A stretch of DNA of 64,000 nucleotides from Streptomyces poriferorum. GTDB lineage: Bacteria > Actinomycetota > Actinomycetes > Streptomycetales > Streptomycetaceae. Shown here in pieces: positions 8,623-17,670 of this stretch. The position numbers and the translations under genes were made by a program. The stretch is from positions 1 to 64,000 of the forward strand of contig NZ_JAELVH010000016.1 in NCBI RefSeq assembly GCF_019399235.1, written 5' to 3'. A model generated the notes under the pieces. The model was given only the letters and a program-made list of their open reading frames with translations. It made no database searches and had not been told where the DNA came from. The first letter of the stretch is position 1. Each line of letters begins with the position of its first letter.

Positions 8623-9654
8623 ATGGTGTTCAAACGACTGCTCGGCTCACTCGGCGTGGGCGGCCCGACCGTCGACACCGTCCTCACCGCGGGGGCCACC
8701 GTCCCCGGTGGTTCCCTGTCCGGCCAGGTCCATCTCCTGGGCGGAACCGATGACTTCGACATCGAACACATCACACTGGAGCTCGTCGCCAGGGTCGAGG
8801 CCGAGCACGAGGACGGCGAGAGCCACGGCGCCGTCGTCTTCGAACGGTTCGTGGTCGGCGGCGGTTTCCGGCTACCGGCGGGCGCGGAGCACAGCTTGCC
8901 GTTCACGGTGACGCTGCCCTGGGAGACTCCGGTCACCGAGCTGTACGGGCAGGGGCTCGGCATCGTCCTGGGCGTGCGCACCGAGCTGTCGGTGGCCGGC
9001 GCCAAGGACAAGGGTGACCTGGATCCGCTCGTCGTCGGCCCACTCCCGGTACAGGAGGCGATCCTCGAAGCCTTCGGGCAGCTCGGCTTCGGTTTCCGGT
9101 CCGCCGACCTCGAATACGGCCGCATCGCGGGCTCCGGCCAGCAGCTGCCCTTCTACCAGGAGATCGAGCTTTCTCCGTCCCCGCAGTACTCACACACGGT
9201 CAATGAGATCGAGGTGACCTTCCTCGCCATGCCCGGTGACGTGGAGGTGATCCTGGAGGCCGACAAGCGCGGCAGCCTGTTCTCCGAAGGGCACGACGCG
9301 GTCACCCGCTTCACCGTCAGCCAAGGCGGCGTCCACCACCAGGACTGGAACGCCCTGGTCGACGGCTGGATGCGGCAGCTCGTCGAGCACCGGGCGGCGT
9401 ACGGTACGCATGCCGCGTACGGGCAGGACCACGGCCAGGGGCACGGCTATGGCCACCACGAGGATCACCATCACCACGACAGCGGCCACCGCTCCGGGCC
9501 CGGCATGGGCACGGTCGTCGCGGCGGGCGCGGCCGGGGTCGCCGTCGGCGTAGTCGGCGGCATGGTGGCTGCCGAAGTCGTCGACGAGATCGGGGACTTC
9601 TTCGAGGGTGACGACGAGGATGAGGGCGGAGAAGACGAGGGCGGCGAGGACTGA
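8623..9654 (+). CDS. spo0M: Spo0M-family sporulation-control protein
   Basis: Soluble arrestin-like protein, 343 aa. The ATG at 8623 sits about 11 nt after GGGAG; a GTG 12 nt earlier is too close to that box. The Spo0M domain covers about 1-245: MVFKRLLGSLGVGGPTVDTVL, GGSLSGQVHLLGG, and a beta-sandwich with the DDFDIEHITLELVARVE strand. The tail is unusual: a His-rich patch (HHEDHHHHDSGH), a Gly/Ala hydrophobic stretch (about 298-325) and a very acidic end (EGDDEDEGGEDEGGED). Spo0M proteins influence development and cytoskeletal function in Bacillus; the role in actinomycetes is not established. A TatA-like gene follows after 2 nt. Confidence 0.88.
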   Translation: MVFKRLLGSLGVGGPTVDTVLTAGATVPGGSLSGQVHLLGGTDDFDIEHITLELVARVEAEHEDGESHGAVVFERFVVGGGFRLPAGAEHSLPFTVTLPWETPVTELYGQGLGIVLGVRTELSVAGAKDKGDLDPLVVGPLPVQEAILEAFGQLGFGFRSADLEYGRIAGSGQQLPFYQEIELSPSPQYSHTVNEIEVTFLAMPGDVEVILEADKRGSLFSEGHDAVTRFTVSQGGVHHQDWNALVDGWMRQLVEHRAAYGTHAAYGQDHGQGHGYGHHEDHHHHDSGHRSGPGMGTVVAAGAAGVAVGVVGGMVAAEVVDEIGDFFEGDDEDEGGEDEGGED

Positions 9655-9656
9655 CC

Positions 9657-9884
9657 ATGTTCGGGATCAGCGAGATAGGCGTCATCCTGGTCGTGGTCGT
9701 GGCAGTGCTCTGCGTGAAAAAGCTGCCCGAATTGGTGCGCAGCGCAGGCAAGTCGGCACGCATCCTGAAGGCCGAAGCCAGGGCCTTCAAAGATCAGGAC
9801 GCCGACGCCCCAGCGTCCCGCGTCATCCTTGGGGAGACGACGGCCCCGCCACGGGACGATGACCAGGGGACACGGCGCCAGTGA
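9657..9884 (+). CDS. TatA/MttA-like small membrane protein
   Basis: 75 aa. One N-terminal membrane helix (FGISEIGVILVVVVAVLCVKK), then the hinge and amphipathic helix KLPELVRSAGKSARILKAEARAF, matching the TatA/B architecture. It lacks the usual FG after the helix (VKKLPEL instead of FGPKKLPEL), so a dedicated or divergent role is possible. It starts 2 nt after the spo0M stop and is probably co-transcribed. Confidence 0.8.
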   Translation: MFGISEIGVILVVVVAVLCVKKLPELVRSAGKSARILKAEARAFKDQDADAPASRVILGETTAPPRDDDQGTRRQ

Positions 9885-9909
9885 CACCGTCCTCCTGACG
9901 GCCGCACGC

Positions 9910-9935
9910 CCGGGGTGGTGTTGTTACCACCCCGG
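9910..9935 (+). terminator. Terminator of spo0M-tatA pair
   Basis: A 10-bp perfect stem (CCGGGGTGGT and its complement) with loop GTTGTT, 25 nt after the tatA-like stop. The remaining sequence to 10261 shows no gene. Confidence 0.75.
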
Positions 9936-10261
9936 AGGCGGTAAATACCCAGCTGCCCGAGACGGTCTGGACTTCGCACGTTCGTACGCATGCACGGCCA
10001 CCAGCATTGCCCTGCCCGTGAAAGCGATCGCTGTCGAGACCTCAGCAATCGGCTCTGGGGCGGCCGGTCCTGCCGCCCCGGCCTCTCAGGTGTGGGACCC
10101 GCACCTGGCTCGTACTCGGGACTGCTACCGCACCACCCTTTACGGAGTACAAAGGAGGGCCGAGTCCTCCACCGTTTGCCGGGCGATGCGTCTGCGGTGC
10201 CTCGCGGGTTGGACCGGTGCGATGTGGGAACCTGCCAAGAGGTACTCGGGAGGTAGCCCCT

Positions 10262-10807
10262 ATGAAGCACGCGCTCCGTGGTCCGGCAGGCGCACTCGCT
10301 GCCACGCTCCTACTGTCTGCCGCTTGCACCAACGGCGACACCGAGCAAAACCGGCGCCACCCACCACTCCCTCGTCCTCACACGCGCGACCGACAGCGCC
10401 CAGCCAGATCACGCAGTCCCCTACACCGACAGCAACCGCACCGGAGGACCCGGCGCAGGCAACGCGGGACATCCGGGAATCCTGGGCGCAGTTCCTCTCC
10501 CCTCACGCGTCGGTCGACGAACGAACGAACGGACGTGGCGGAGAACGGCATCCAGTACCAGCTGATGATCGAGGCACTGGCGACGGACCCGAAGGCCCGG
10601 CTGCTACGTGTGCGCGTCGACAGGATCCGCTTCTCCTCCGACGTGGTCGCGACAACCGACTACACGCTCTTCATCAATGGACGGCGGGTCGGGCCCGACG
10701 GCCCGGGTCAGTCCGTCAAGCAGGGCGACACCTGGAAGGTGTCGTTCAAGACGGTGTGCTCGCTTGCCCCATACGGAAACGATGTCCCACAGGCCGCGAC
10801 CTGCTGA
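10262..10807 (+). pseudogene. MTB12-like lipoprotein with two compensating frameshifts
   Basis: The ATG at 10262 opens a lipoprotein signal ending LLLSAAC (lipobox). The frame then breaks. After a run of four A (10347-10350), a -1 shift gives a sensible spacer rich in P/T/S and then ATRDIRESWAQFLSPHASVDER. Near a (CGAA)x3 tract (10518-10529) a +1 shift returns to the first frame: VAENGIQYQLMIEALATDP, a beta-sheet region ending GDTWKVSFKTVCSLA. Joined, this matches the low-molecular-weight antigen MTB12 C-terminal domain (NTF2-like fold) behind a lipid anchor. Read literally, the middle is arginine-rich nonsense. Either the gene is a young pseudogene or the sequence has two homopolymer/tandem-repeat errors. 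Confidence 0.8.
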
Positions 10808-10912
10808 ACCTGCGCACACCCCGAAGACGAGCCCACACCGGGCGACGTCTACCAACCTGACGGGCCCGCCGCAGGAGGGGGCCTGCTCGACTGCCCCTCC
10901 TCAACTCAGTCC

Positions 10913-11050
10913 ATGCTGCTGCACGCCACCGCGGCCGTGGCCGTCGCACTGCTGCTCGCAACCCTCCGACGGAACAGAACGGACGCGCGGGACGAACCCG
11001 TGGACTCAGGGCGCTCACACGATCGGTACCCCCAGCCCCCTGGACGCTGA
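10913..11050 (+). CDS. Possible small membrane peptide
   Basis: A 45-codon frame starting MLLHATAAVAVALLLATLRR, giving one membrane helix followed by a charged tail (NRTDARDEPVDS). No purine-rich ribosome binding site is present, and it continues the frame that is open after the lipoprotein stop. Weak candidate; otherwise 10808-11081 holds nothing recognised. Confidence 0.2.
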   Translation: MLLHATAAVAVALLLATLRRNRTDARDEPVDSGRSHDRYPQPPGR

Positions 11051-11081
11051 TCTGCTGCTTCCCGGCTCAGGCAGGGGCCGG

Positions 11082-11984
11082 TCAGGTGCGGGCACCCGTC
11101 GACTCGCTGTCTTGCTGGCGGTCTTCTCCAGGGCCGCTGCGCGCGAGCACTGCTTCGATGTCGTCGAGAGCGCGGCGTGCGGCAGCCAGCTGTTCACGAA
11201 GTTCGGCCTCCGCACTCGGCGGAGTGCGCGGGGCCGGGATGTCGTCGTTCTGCTCGGCCTCCAGCTCCCGCGCCTCCTGGAGGGAGTTGATGACCACTCC
11301 GATCAGCAGGTTCACCAGGACGAACGAGCCGAGCAGAACGAAGGAGGCGAAATAGACGATCGTCCAGCGGGAGATCTCCAGACCGGCCCGGACCGCGTCA
11401 CCAAGGCCGTCGAGGGTGATCAGCAGGAAGAGCGTGAGGGCTGCCCGCCCGAGCGAACCGTAGTGCTCAGGGTCGGCCGCGGCGAAGAAGACCCAGCCCA
11501 CCATGGCGTAGATGTAGAGAAGGAGCGCCCCGACAAGGACGAAACTCACGGTGCCGGGCAGGCTCTTGCCCACGGCCACGATGACGATCCTCAGCTGAGG
11601 CAGGAAGCGGGCCGCTCGCACGACCCGGGCCAGCCGCAACAGGCGCAGGACTGTGGCGTTCTCGCGGGCGAAGGGCATGAAGGCCAGAGCCACCACCGCG
11701 AGGTCGAAGACGTTCCATGGGTCACGGAAGAAGTGTCCCGGCCGGTCCGCGTACGCCGCGGCGCGCAGGAGTATTTCTGCGGTGAAGGCCGCGAGGAACA
11801 GGTGCTCCGCCATCTTGAGCGGAGTGTGCCATTCGTGCACGGCGCCGGCGTAGGTCTCGATGCCGAGCAGGGCGGCGTTGCCCAGGATGAGGCAGAAGAC
11901 AACAGCGGTGAATGCGGCTGAGTCCACGAGGGCACGACTGCGCGCCGCCAAGGCACTTCGTAACTGACCGGTCCGGTCGGACAT
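11082..11984 (-). CDS. Voltage-gated cation channel (bacterial NaV-like, one domain)
   Basis: Ion transporter of about 300 aa with six predicted helices. S4 carries regularly spaced arginines (RLLRLARVVRAARFLPQLR), S5 follows (VSFVLVGALLLYIYAMVGWVFF), and the pore loop reads LTLFLLITLDGLGD before S6 (IVYFASFVLLGSFVLVNLLIGVVI). The C-terminus is an acidic, Ala/Leu-rich predicted coiled coil (EAELREQLAAARRALDDIEAV) that would support tetramer assembly, as in NaChBac-type channels. In NaChBac the filter is TLESW; here it is TLDGL, so ion selectivity may differ. The start at 11984 is preferred; an in-frame ATG lies 12 nt upstream. Confidence 0.88.
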   Translation of the reverse strand: MSDRTGQLRSALAARSRALVDSAAFTAVVFCLILGNAALLGIETYAGAVHEWHTPLKMAEHLFLAAFTAEILLRAAAYADRPGHFFRDPWNVFDLAVVALAFMPFARENATVLRLLRLARVVRAARFLPQLRIVIVAVGKSLPGTVSFVLVGALLLYIYAMVGWVFFAAADPEHYGSLGRAALTLFLLITLDGLGDAVRAGLEISRWTIVYFASFVLLGSFVLVNLLIGVVINSLQEARELEAEQNDDIPAPRTPPSAEAELREQLAAARRALDDIEAVLARSGPGEDRQQDSESTGART

Positions 11985-12141
11985 TCCTGATCCCATCCCT
12001 CGCAGACCCTTCCGGTCAGCAGCTGAAGTGGATCTTAAGACGTGCCGGGACCGGTATCGAGATGCGCCGCCGTTTCAGCCGGCAGGCCCGCTCTCGGTCG
12101 GCCGGCGCCCCGTTCGCCCGGGTGGCGGCCGACCATGCGCA

Positions 12142-13167
12142 TCAGGCTCTGCCGCTGGCCGCGGGGCCCACCAGCTCCGCGAGAACGTCTTCCATCGTGA
12201 CGAATCCGATGACCGTTCCCTTGTCGCCCGCGACCGCCGCAAGGTGAGTGCCTGCGGCCCGCATGGCGGTCATCGTGTCGTCGAGCGGTGTATCGATCTC
12301 GACCCGGATGACCGGATGAAACGCATTGGGCGGCATGGGACGTGCCCGGTCCGCACGACCGAGGGCGTCCTTGATGTGCAGGTAGCCGAGAATCTCGTCG
12401 CCCGGCCCGGTCACCGGGAGGCGTGAGAAGCCGGAAGCCGCCGCCGCACGCTCCAGTTGTTGCGGAGTGACGTCGTGCGCGACGGTGACCGTCCTGTTCA
12501 GAGGAACCATCACCTCGCCCACCGGCCGCGTGCCCAGCTCCAGGGCATCCCGTAGCCGCTCACCGTCGGCCGGATCCAGGAGGCCGGCCTCGCTGGAGTC
12601 CTTCACGAGGCGCACGAGTTCGTCGTCGGTGAAGACGGAGGAGACCTCGTCCTTCGGTTCGACCTTCAGCAGGCGCAGCAGCGCGTTCGCGAAGGCGTTG
12701 ATGCCGAAGATCACCGGCCTCAGCGCCCGGGTCAGGGACACCAGGGGCGGCGCGAGGGCGAGCGCGGTCCTGGCCGGAGCGGCCAGGGCGATGTTCTTCG
12801 GCACCATCTCGCCGATCAGCATGTGGAGATACGTCGCCAGCGTCAGCGCGATGACGAAGGCGATGGGGTGGATCAGCGCCTCGGGAACCCCGACCGCCTC
12901 GAAGGGCGGTTCCAGGAGGTGGGCGATGGCGGGTTCGGCCACCGCACCCAGCACCAGAGAGGAGATAGTGATACCGAGTTGCGCCGTGGCCATGACGGCC
13001 GACAGGTGCTGGAGCCCCCACAGTGTGCTGGCGGCACGGGCGCTCCCCTTGACCGCATGAGGCTCAATCTGGCTGCGTCGTACGGAGATGAGGGCGAACT
13101 CGGCTCCGACGAAGAAGGCGTTGGTGAGGAGGGTGAGCGCACCGATGGCCAGTTGGAGAACGGTCAT
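12142..13167 (-). CDS. CNNM/CorC-type hemolysin-family protein (short form)
   Basis: 341 aa. An N-terminal DUF21/CNNM membrane domain (about 1-185) with the LIGEMVPKNIAL signature, followed by a CBS pair (about 200-335: PVGEVMVPLNRTVTV, DEILGYLHIKDALG, VIGFVTMEDVLAELVG). The C-terminal CorC_HlyC domain present in the upstream paralogue is absent. Such proteins are linked to Mg2+ or other divalent-cation efflux. Its ATG overlaps the TGA of the upstream paralogue, so the pair is coupled and may form a hetero-oligomer. Confidence 0.92.
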   Translation of the reverse strand: MTVLQLAIGALTLLTNAFFVGAEFALISVRRSQIEPHAVKGSARAASTLWGLQHLSAVMATAQLGITISSLVLGAVAEPAIAHLLEPPFEAVGVPEALIHPIAFVIALTLATYLHMLIGEMVPKNIALAAPARTALALAPPLVSLTRALRPVIFGINAFANALLRLLKVEPKDEVSSVFTDDELVRLVKDSSEAGLLDPADGERLRDALELGTRPVGEVMVPLNRTVTVAHDVTPQQLERAAAASGFSRLPVTGPGDEILGYLHIKDALGRADRARPMPPNAFHPVIRVEIDTPLDDTMTAMRAAGTHLAAVAGDKGTVIGFVTMEDVLAELVGPAASGRA

Positions 13168-14504
13168 CGTGCTTCCCCCTCGGTCTGCGCGGCGGATGCC
13201 TGCGCCGGTGCGGTGACGCGGACGCGATCCGCACGGTGATGCTCAACATGGAGGACGGCCAGCTGCCACCCGCCTACGTCGATCCGGTCCGTGAGCCGGG
13301 GAATGCGCTCCAGCCGGGTCGCGATCAGCCCGGCGACGGTCTCGTAGGGGCCTTCCGGGACCTCGAAGCCAAGGCTTGCAAGCTGGTCCAGGCGGATACT
13401 CCCGTCCGCTTCCCAGACCGCACGGCCGTCCGCGGCCGGCTCGACCAACACGAGATCCGGGCGCTCCACCGGGTCGTGCTCGTCCCGGACCTCGCCCACA
13501 ACCTCTTCGACGATGTCCTCGACCGTGGCGACACCCGCCGTACCGCCGTACTCGTCGATCACCACAGCCATGGTCCGGTTCTCCCTCAGCCGGCCCAGCA
13601 GCCGGTCCACAGGGAGCGAATCGGGTACGAGCAGGGGGTCGGCAGCGAGTGCGGTGACCGGCGTCCGGTCCCGCTCGGACTCGTCGAGGGCGAGAACATC
13701 GCGGATGTGCACGCTGCCGATGACCTCGTCGAGGCTGTCGCGGTAGACGGGGAACCGGGACAGCCCGGTGGCGAGTGAGAGGTTGGCAGCGTCCGCCGCC
13801 GTGGCGTGTGCCTCCAGGGCCCGCACGTCCACGCGCGGCGTCATGACGTTCTCCGCCGTCAGGTCGGCCAAGTGCAGCGTGCGGACGAACAGCTCCGCCG
13901 AGTCCTTCTCCAGGGCGCCTTCACGCGCTGAGTGCCGGGCGAGGGCGACGAGCTCCTCCGGCGTGCGAGCGGAAGCCAATTCCTCGGCCGGCTCGAGCCC
14001 GAAGCGGCGAACCAGACGGTTCGCGGTGTTGTTCAGGTGTCGGATCAGGGGGGCGAAGCAAGCGGTGAACGCGCGCTGGGGCCCCGCTACCACCTTGGCG
14101 ACGGCCAGCGGGCTGGAGATCGCCCAGTTCTTCGGGACGAGCTCGCCGATCACCATCAGCATCACGGTGGAAACGGCGACGCCCAGGAGGGTGGCGACGG
14201 TCGACACCGCTCCCGAGGGCAGGCCGATGGCTTCGAGAGGTGCCCGCAGGAGTACGGCCAGGGACGGCTCGGCAAGCATGCCGATGACCAGGGATGTGAC
14301 CGTGATGCCCAGCTGGGCCCCGGACAGCTGGAAGGTGAGCCGCTTCGCCGCCTTGAGCGCGCTCTCGGCACCGCGTTCACCGGCTTGCGCGGCTCGTTCG
14401 AGTTCGCCGCGCTCGATCGTGGTCAGGGAGAACTCCGCCGCGACGAATACCGCACACGCCAGCATCAGCCCGACGGCGAGCAGGAGAAGGAGAACTTCAC
14501 TCAC
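13164..14504 (-). CDS. CNNM/CorC-type hemolysin-family protein (long form)
   Basis: 446 aa. The GTG at 14504 is chosen because GGAGGAGG lies 7 nt upstream and the protein then begins directly with a membrane helix (VSEVLLLLLAVGLMLACAVFVAAEFSL). Order: DUF21/CNNM membrane domain with VIGELVPKNWAI, a CBS pair (ENVMTPRVDVRAL, EVIGSVHIRDVLAL, MAVVIDEYGGTAGVATVEDIVEEVVGE), then a CorC_HlyC domain (about 355-430, GPYETVAGLIATRLERIP). Likely cation transport or its regulation at the membrane. Tandem long and short paralogues recur in actinobacteria. Confidence 0.93.
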   Translation of the reverse strand: MSEVLLLLLAVGLMLACAVFVAAEFSLTTIERGELERAAQAGERGAESALKAAKRLTFQLSGAQLGITVTSLVIGMLAEPSLAVLLRAPLEAIGLPSGAVSTVATLLGVAVSTVMLMVIGELVPKNWAISSPLAVAKVVAGPQRAFTACFAPLIRHLNNTANRLVRRFGLEPAEELASARTPEELVALARHSAREGALEKDSAELFVRTLHLADLTAENVMTPRVDVRALEAHATAADAANLSLATGLSRFPVYRDSLDEVIGSVHIRDVLALDESERDRTPVTALAADPLLVPDSLPVDRLLGRLRENRTMAVVIDEYGGTAGVATVEDIVEEVVGEVRDEHDPVERPDLVLVEPAADGRAVWEADGSIRLDQLASLGFEVPEGPYETVAGLIATRLERIPRLTDRIDVGGWQLAVLHVEHHRADRVRVTAPAQASAAQTEGEAR

Positions 14505-14779
14505 CGTGCCACCTCCTCCCCACGGGACAGCAGGGGCGAAATGGCACGGTACGGACTGGGAGGCTCGCCCATTACGGGACCGCGGCTCCTTCTCTGTTCG
14601 AATGCTCGGGACGGGGAGGAATCCCCGGCCCCAATAGTAAACGGAAAGCAAAACGCGCACCCGTGACCGCGATCACATCTCGCGCACCGGTGTCTGCTCC
14701 GGTTTCCGCACCCCGGTGTGGCACTGGAGTCGATGTCCGTGCGCGAACGTCGCCCGAACGCCTCGGCTAGCCTCCCGGA
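14505..14779. promoter_or_regulatory. Divergent intergenic region
   Basis: It separates the CNNM pair (minus) from a TetR gene (plus). It contains a 6-bp hairpin CGGGGA/TCCCCG at 14612-14627 that would lie in the CNNM leader. A cation-sensing leader would be a reasonable expectation, but I see no match to a known riboswitch consensus. Confidence 0.35.
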
Positions 14780-15412
14780 ATGGACAACGTGACTCCCGAG
14801 GATCTGACAGGCAGGGCCCGGCTGCGGCGGTGCGCACTGGAACTCTTCGCCGAGCGCGGCTTCGAAGCCACATCAACGCGGGCGGTCGCGGCAGCGGCGG
14901 GGCTTTCGCCCGCGCTCGTCACTCGGCACTTCGGCTCCAAACAGGGGTTGCGAACCGCCGTGGACGAGGAAGTGATGGGCCGGATCGGGCAAGCGCTCGC
15001 GCAGGTCGATCCGGAATCCGGTGATCTGATGAGGTCGCTCGGGGATGTTTCGGCCCAGCTGTTCGGCGCCGATCCGGTCCTTCGCGGGTACCTCCGGCAC
15101 GTCCTGCTGGAGGACAGCGAAGCGAGTGCGGGCCTCTTCGCCCGCCTCCTGCGTGGCGCGCAGGCCGAAGTCGAACGGCTCGCAGCAGAGAGTGGCACCC
15201 CGAACGCAGGCCCCGGCGCAATGCCCTGGGCGCCGTTCCAGATGCTCTGCCTCATCCTTGGCCCCCTGCTCCTGGAGCGTGTGATGCAGCCCGGCCTCGA
15301 CCGGCCGATGTTCGCGCCCGAGGTGCTGGCGCAGCGCAGCGCGGCCAACCAGGCGCTGCTTCGACACGGGCTCTTCGGTGGCGGAGCCGACCGGATCACC
15401 GAGGCCGAGTAG
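14780..15412 (+). CDS. TetR-family regulator
   Basis: 210 aa. The N-terminal TetR helix-turn-helix reads RRCALELFAERGFEATSTRAVAAAAGLSPALVTRHFGSKQGL; the C-terminal ligand/dimer domain is divergent, as usual. It lies 91 nt upstream of an acyltransferase-3 gene on the same strand, which it probably controls with itself. Confidence 0.9.
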   Translation: MDNVTPEDLTGRARLRRCALELFAERGFEATSTRAVAAAAGLSPALVTRHFGSKQGLRTAVDEEVMGRIGQALAQVDPESGDLMRSLGDVSAQLFGADPVLRGYLRHVLLEDSEASAGLFARLLRGAQAEVERLAAESGTPNAGPGAMPWAPFQMLCLILGPLLLERVMQPGLDRPMFAPEVLAQRSAANQALLRHGLFGGGADRITEAE

Positions 15413-15475
15413 CAGCCGGGCCGCCTGCTCGGCACCGACATCCCTACACCCTTCAGGGACATCCCTGATGTGAAG

Positions 15476-15483
15476 GTGTACAC
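15476..15483. promoter_or_regulatory. Possible operator upstream of acyltransferase
   Basis: A perfect 8-bp palindrome GTGTACAC about 20 nt before the acyltransferase start, followed by a TAGTGA-like -10 region. A plausible but unproven TetR half-site pair. Confidence 0.3.
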
Positions 15484-15503
15484 ATGTTGAGGATAGTGAA
15501 CGC

Positions 15504-16718
15504 ATGGAAACATGCCTCAGCGAATCCTCCGTCTCGCCCCCGCATGCCGGCGACTCTCGTCTCTGCTGGCTCGACAATCTCCGCATCGCCCTGATCGTCG
15601 TCGTGGTGGCCCACCACGCAGCCCAGGCGTACGGCCCGGCCGACTGGTGGTACGTGGAGGGCGAGCCGCGCTCCGGCGCCCTGGCCACGCTCTCCGCACT
15701 CGACGGCACGTTCTTCATGAGCCTCTTCTTCTTCATCTCCGCCTACTTCGTCCCCGCGTCCCACGATCGCCGCAGCGGATGGTCGTTCGTCGGCGGCCGC
15801 CTCCTCAGGCTCGGCGTGCCCGTGCTGGTAGGCGCGCTCACCCTGGTACCGGGACTGATGTACGCGTACTACGTGCACTACCGCGGGTACCCGGACATCT
15901 CGTTCGCCCGCTACTTCACCGATGTCTACCTGGGAGTGGGTGAGCGGCCCGGTGACTGGAGCGGGCCGTCCTGGCCCGATCTGCAGTTCGGGCACCTCTG
16001 GTTCATCCAGAACCTCCTGGCCTACAGCCTGTTGTACGCGCTGTGCCGGCAGGCCGCCCGCCTGGTCGGCTCACGGCATGCCGCCCCCGGCACACCCCCG
16101 CGTCCCACCCGGGTGCCCGGGCACAGCGCACTCGCCGGCCTCACGGTGGCACTGGCGGGCGTGACATTCCTCGTCCGAGTGCGGTATCCCCTCGACACCT
16201 GGGTGCCCTTCCTCGACTTCCTCCAGGTCGAACCGGCCCGCATACCGCAGTACGCGGCGTTCTTCACGCTGGGGATCCTCGCCCGCCACGGCGACTGGCT
16301 GAACCGCCTCCCCGTACAGGTCGGTCGGATCTGGCTGGCGGCCGGTCTGCTGGGGGCAGCCTTCCTGTTCACGGTCGGCGCCGACGCCCCGTTCTTCGGG
16401 ACGGGCGGCTCGAACGGCGCGTCGCTGCTCTGGTCCGCCGTCGACAGCTTCCTCTGCGTCGCCCTGTGCACCGGACTGCTCGTCCTCTTCCGCGAGAAGG
16501 CACGGTGGACCAGCCGGCTCACCCAGGCCCTTGCCGCCGATTCCTTCGCGGTCTACGTGATCCATGTGCCGATCGTGGTCGCCCTGCAGTTCGCCCTCGC
16601 CCACCGCGGCCTGACGGCGCTCGAATCCTTCGCGCTCGTGACCGCGATCGCGGTACCCGTCAGTTTCGGGGCCGCCGGCCTACTGCGCCGGATACCGGGT
16701 TTCCGTCGGGTTCTGTGA
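15504..16718 (+). CDS. Acyltransferase-3 family membrane protein
   Basis: 404 aa, integral membrane, about ten predicted helices. It opens SRLCWLDNLRIALIVVVVAHHAAQAYG: the R/H-x10-H signature of acyltransferase-3 (OafA/NodX/MdoC-like) enzymes, which transfer acyl groups to surface carbohydrates or lipids. Other family features are FFMSLFFFISAYFV and HLWFIQNLLAYSLLYAL. Substrate unknown. The nearby TetR gene suggests induced envelope modification. Confidence 0.85.
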   Translation: METCLSESSVSPPHAGDSRLCWLDNLRIALIVVVVAHHAAQAYGPADWWYVEGEPRSGALATLSALDGTFFMSLFFFISAYFVPASHDRRSGWSFVGGRLLRLGVPVLVGALTLVPGLMYAYYVHYRGYPDISFARYFTDVYLGVGERPGDWSGPSWPDLQFGHLWFIQNLLAYSLLYALCRQAARLVGSRHAAPGTPPRPTRVPGHSALAGLTVALAGVTFLVRVRYPLDTWVPFLDFLQVEPARIPQYAAFFTLGILARHGDWLNRLPVQVGRIWLAAGLLGAAFLFTVGADAPFFGTGGSNGASLLWSAVDSFLCVALCTGLLVLFREKARWTSRLTQALAADSFAVYVIHVPIVVALQFALAHRGLTALESFALVTAIAVPVSFGAAGLLRRIPGFRRVL

Positions 16719-16734
16719 CTCAGGCCCCCGCGCC

Positions 16735-17667
16735 CTACAGCGGCGTCGCCGCTTCGAGTACGACGAAGAGCGCGAAGGCCGCGTTCAGCGACGAGAGGGT
16801 GGACACGGCTGTTCCCGCGGCGGCGACGAACGCCGCGATCCCTGTCGAGGTGAGTGCCGGTGGCCAGCCGCGCTCCGGCGGCACCGGCCCCAGCAACGCG
16901 GCAACGCGTCGCGGGACGGGCCCGGCCGCGGCAAAGGCCGCGAACGCCGGGGCGGCGGCCCGGTGCGAAACGAGTGCCGCCTTCCCGACGGCGCGGGCAG
17001 TGAGCCGCCGGTCACCGGTGTGGAGGGCGGCCTCCTCGTCCGCCCAACGTTCAGTGCTGTACGAGATGGCCGTGCGGAGAGGCCGCAGAAGTGGATTCGC
17101 GCAGCCGGCCAACTGGGCTGCCAGCAGCAGGCGGTGGTGTCGCCCGGCCAGGTGCGCCCGCTCGTGCGCGAGGAGCGCCTGCTGCTCCGCCGCGGTCAGA
17201 CAGGCAAGCATGGATGAGGAGACCATGATCCTGCCCGGCGAGCCGGGTAAGGCGTAGGCGTAGGGCACCTCGTCGGGCAGAAGAGCGACCTCGCCCGTCG
17301 TGGACAGCGGGGCAAGCGTCCTGTGCGCACGGGCACGAAAGCGATAGTGACCCCATAGCGTCGACGCACAGCCCAGCGCCACAGCCGCGAGGGCGACTAT
17401 CGCCGCCTTGCCCGCGATGCGGTCGTGCGGGACAGCCTCCCGGACCTCGTCGTCGGACCAGCCGTCCGGAAGCGGGTTTCCCGGAAGCTGAGCGGTCCCG
17501 ACCACGACCAACAGGCCAAGGCAAAGGGTGCTGCACCCCGCCAGGATCACGGCTATGGCGGTCAGCAGACGGGCGGCGCTGCGCGGATGCAGGTGCTGCT
17601 CAGCCAGGCGCGCCATGGGCAGCGCCGTGAGCGGCAGAACGAGGGGCAGATAGACGAAGACGCCCAT
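16735..17667 (-). CDS. M56-family membrane metallopeptidase (BlaR1/MecR1-like)
   Basis: 310 aa. Hydrophobic segments at the N-terminus (about 1-20 and 35-60), around 90-112, and at the C-terminus enclose a cytoplasmic zinc protease domain with the HExxH-type motif LLAHERAHLAGRHH. There is no C-terminal penicillin-binding sensor domain, which is usual for actinobacterial members. In the Bla/Mec systems the activated protease causes cleavage of the BlaI repressor; the BlaI-type gene lies directly upstream, its stop 4 nt before this start. Confidence 0.92.
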   Translation of the reverse strand: MGVFVYLPLVLPLTALPMARLAEQHLHPRSAARLLTAIAVILAGCSTLCLGLLVVVGTAQLPGNPLPDGWSDDEVREAVPHDRIAGKAAIVALAAVALGCASTLWGHYRFRARAHRTLAPLSTTGEVALLPDEVPYAYALPGSPGRIMVSSSMLACLTAAEQQALLAHERAHLAGRHHRLLLAAQLAGCANPLLRPLRTAISYSTERWADEEAALHTGDRRLTARAVGKAALVSHRAAAPAFAAFAAAGPVPRRVAALLGPVPPERGWPPALTSTGIAAFVAAAGTAVSTLSSLNAAFALFVVLEAATPL

Positions 17668-17670
17668 CGG

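Noticed and set aside
14612-14627. Small hairpin in the CNNM leader as a cation riboswitch
   Set aside because: No match to known Mg or Mn riboswitch cores could be seen; a 6-bp stem alone is weak.
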